Source of the DNA: Scortum barcoo | Lineage: Eukaryota; Chordata; Actinopteri; Centrarchiformes; Terapontidae | Assembly: GCA_023238725.1 (NCBI GenBank) | Contig: CM041551.1 | Coordinates: forward strand, 7,181,759-7,245,758 | DNA length: 64,000 nucleotides | Reading direction: 5' to 3' | In this document: piece by piece, positions 62,601-64,000 of the stretch | How the letters are laid out: every line of letters begins with the position of its first letter | Numbering within the stretch: the stretch's first letter is position 1 | Made by a program: the position numbers and the translations under genes | Notes under the pieces: generated by a model | What the model was told of the DNA's origin: nothing | The model's database searches: none | What the model saw: only the letters and a program-made list of their open reading frames with translations

Positions 62601-63899
62601 TGTGGCACGGTTCGGCATATGGACGTCAGCCACGTGTGCTGTAGTGAGCTCACCACAGGCCTACGATGAGCACTTTACAAAAAGATTCTTTTGTGTAGCA
62701 ATATTTTTTTTCTCAGATGGCAGCGGAACAGAAGAACCCCGAGGCATTTTCCCTCGCTGCGAGAGTGTGTGGATAGCTGTTTATTGGGGTTGAGCAGATG
62801 CTTCGCAGTCAGTGGGAATCGCTCTTATTCCCTGCGATGCAGACGGGGACCCTTTACTCTTGTTTCTGCTGCATCCACCACACTGGCCTTGGACTGAGAG
62901 CGGCGAATCAGTGACTCACTTTGATTTTAATGATGTGTTTTGGTTTTCTTTGAACGCACCACATCTGGCCTCTGACTGTCTTCTTTCCAGCTGGGATCTT
63001 GATGGGAAACTCTCTGAGTCTAGACGAGAGTTGAGAGGAAACCGCTGCTGCGTGTCTTTACAGCGTGGGAATATGACATCCCATTGCTTTGATAGCAGCG
63101 GCTGCAGTGAAATCACACACATTTTGTAATTTTTTGGACACTCGGAGCACAGATGAGACTCAGTGCTCCTGTTTTCAGCCACACTAGAATCAGCATTTTG
63201 AGAGACTGAGCTTGAAAGAAGCTTTGAGTCAGAAAAGGACCATCTGAGCTCATTTTCTGCTTGGCCATACAGTGCTGTAGGGCCACAGCTGTTACATGGC
63301 AGAGATCCAGGGGAGTCCAGGCTGAAGGTCTTGCCTGGACGTAGACCACATCCTCCTGTCTACCATACGCAAAACCCTTTCAAATGGCAAAAAGGACTAC
63401 CTAAAGCGTGTGCTTTCATCATTCGTCTACCTGCCCTGCGTTTGACATCTTTATGAATCACAAACCATGAAATTGAAATCCTGTATCACCTGGCTCATGA
63501 GTCCGCATGGGAGCAAGCCAGGAAATTTCAATCAGTGCCAGACCAAACACCAGCTCAAAAACTGCTCTCTATGAGCGCCCACCCAACCAGAGAGAGTCAC
63601 TGTGCTGCGAACCGGCTCAGTGTCTGAACTCCTCTCACATCTTCCTGTGCTGTGGCTGATACTGCTGCCACGACAGCTACAGGACACAGCGGGGCCTCGA
63701 TAACATCAGCAGATTACCTAGACTCTCGCTGCACTCATCTCAATCAATGCCCAGCGTCACTCAGGCACCTACGTGGGGCAAAGCAGAGCGTCAATACAGC
63801 ACAAGCATCCAAATCATCAGCAGTTAAGCTTGTGTGTGAGTGTGTGGTTCTGTGTGTGTGTGTGGTTCTCAATCATGAAACATTATTTCATACATGATT

Positions 63900-63998
63900 T
63901 CATCCCTGCACCACCAGTTTAATGAGCCAGATCCAGAAATCCCCATTGGCCACGATATAGGTCAGGCCTGTCCAGTGGGGCGTGATGCCATGGCACAG
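63900..63998 (-). other. possible terminal coding exon cut by the window edge
   Basis: On the minus strand a frame enters from beyond the window and reads LCHGITPHWTGLTYIVANG, then DFWIWLIKLVVQG and a TGA stop. The last part is hydrophobic, like a membrane helix. The codon choice and absence of stops over 32 codons are suggestive only, since the plus strand of the same stretch is also open (FNEPDPEIPIGHDIGQAC...). I do not recognise the protein. Confidence 0.22.
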
Positions 63999-64000
63999 AG

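Larger units (their letters stand above)
56255..63895. other. non-coding stretch right of the chromovirus
   Basis: No exon supported. It holds the G-quadruplex candidate at 56997, an A13 run at 58719-58731, the GGAT-tailed repeat at 59435, an AATT tandem near 60135-60150 and degenerate TG tracts at 63825-63865. The patch at 57375-57560 is slightly CpG-rich. Confidence 0.7.

Noticed and set aside
62427..62633. Minus-strand frame beginning MADVHMPNRATWMLLYLVC, resembling a signal peptide upstream of ramp3.
   Set aside because: No GT donor in the needed phase near the end of the hydrophobic part, and the downstream residues match nothing I know.
1..64000. CRISPR arrays, operons, phage or other prokaryotic systems.
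   Set aside because: No regularly spaced repeats with unique spacers, no ribosome-binding-site-led gene strings; the DNA is clearly vertebrate.

Overview
The window is genomic DNA of a teleost fish, probably a percomorph. The evidence is a split receptor activity-modifying protein gene with long introns, a fish-type Tc1/mariner element, a Tf1/sushi-type chromovirus, an L2-type LINE, dispersed repeat families I know from perciform genomes, and many CA and other microsatellites. There is no sign of prokaryotic gene organisation. Most open frames in the window are chance frames.

The one host gene I can support is ramp3 on the minus strand. Its last coding exon is at 31923-32178, and the exon carrying the first three conserved cysteines is at 39692-39851. 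A plausible 30-nt symmetric microexon lies at 40285-40314. I did not find the signal-peptide exon; it should lie above 40.3 kb or beyond the window. RAMP3 is a single-pass partner that carries calcitonin-receptor-like GPCRs to the cell surface and sets their ligand preference. Its probable 3' UTR holds an inverted pair of dispersed repeats.

Layout: 1-1.5 kb has no gene and one strong hairpin. An internally deleted, 5'-truncated L2-type LINE (minus strand) fills 1.53-2.74 kb. From 2.7 to 13.5 kb is non-coding DNA with microsatellites. A complete but frameshifted Tc1/mariner copy with TA duplications lies at 13551-15153. From 15.2 to 30.7 kb is non-coding, with a ~257-bp direct repeat pair and a cluster of non-B DNA motifs near 23.4 kb. 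ramp3 spans 30.7 to above 40.3 kb. Its upstream or intron 1 region carries a Tc1 3' end at ~40.48-40.74 kb, a solo LTR with a perfect 5-bp duplication at 44212-44575, and rearranged dispersed repeats at 44.7-45.4 kb. A 5.6-kb Ty3/gypsy chromovirus with two LTRs and the duplication AGATT lies at 50613-56249. The rest is non-coding, ending in a possible exon fragment at the right edge.

The strongest unexpected signals are: a 10-nt match between the predicted transcript start and the primer-binding site of the chromovirus, indicating self-priming; the candidate ramp3 microexon; the inverted repeat pair in the ramp3 3' UTR; and a dispersed-repeat copy with an inverted half that resembles twin-primed retrotransposition. 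I found no clear previously undescribed gene system.
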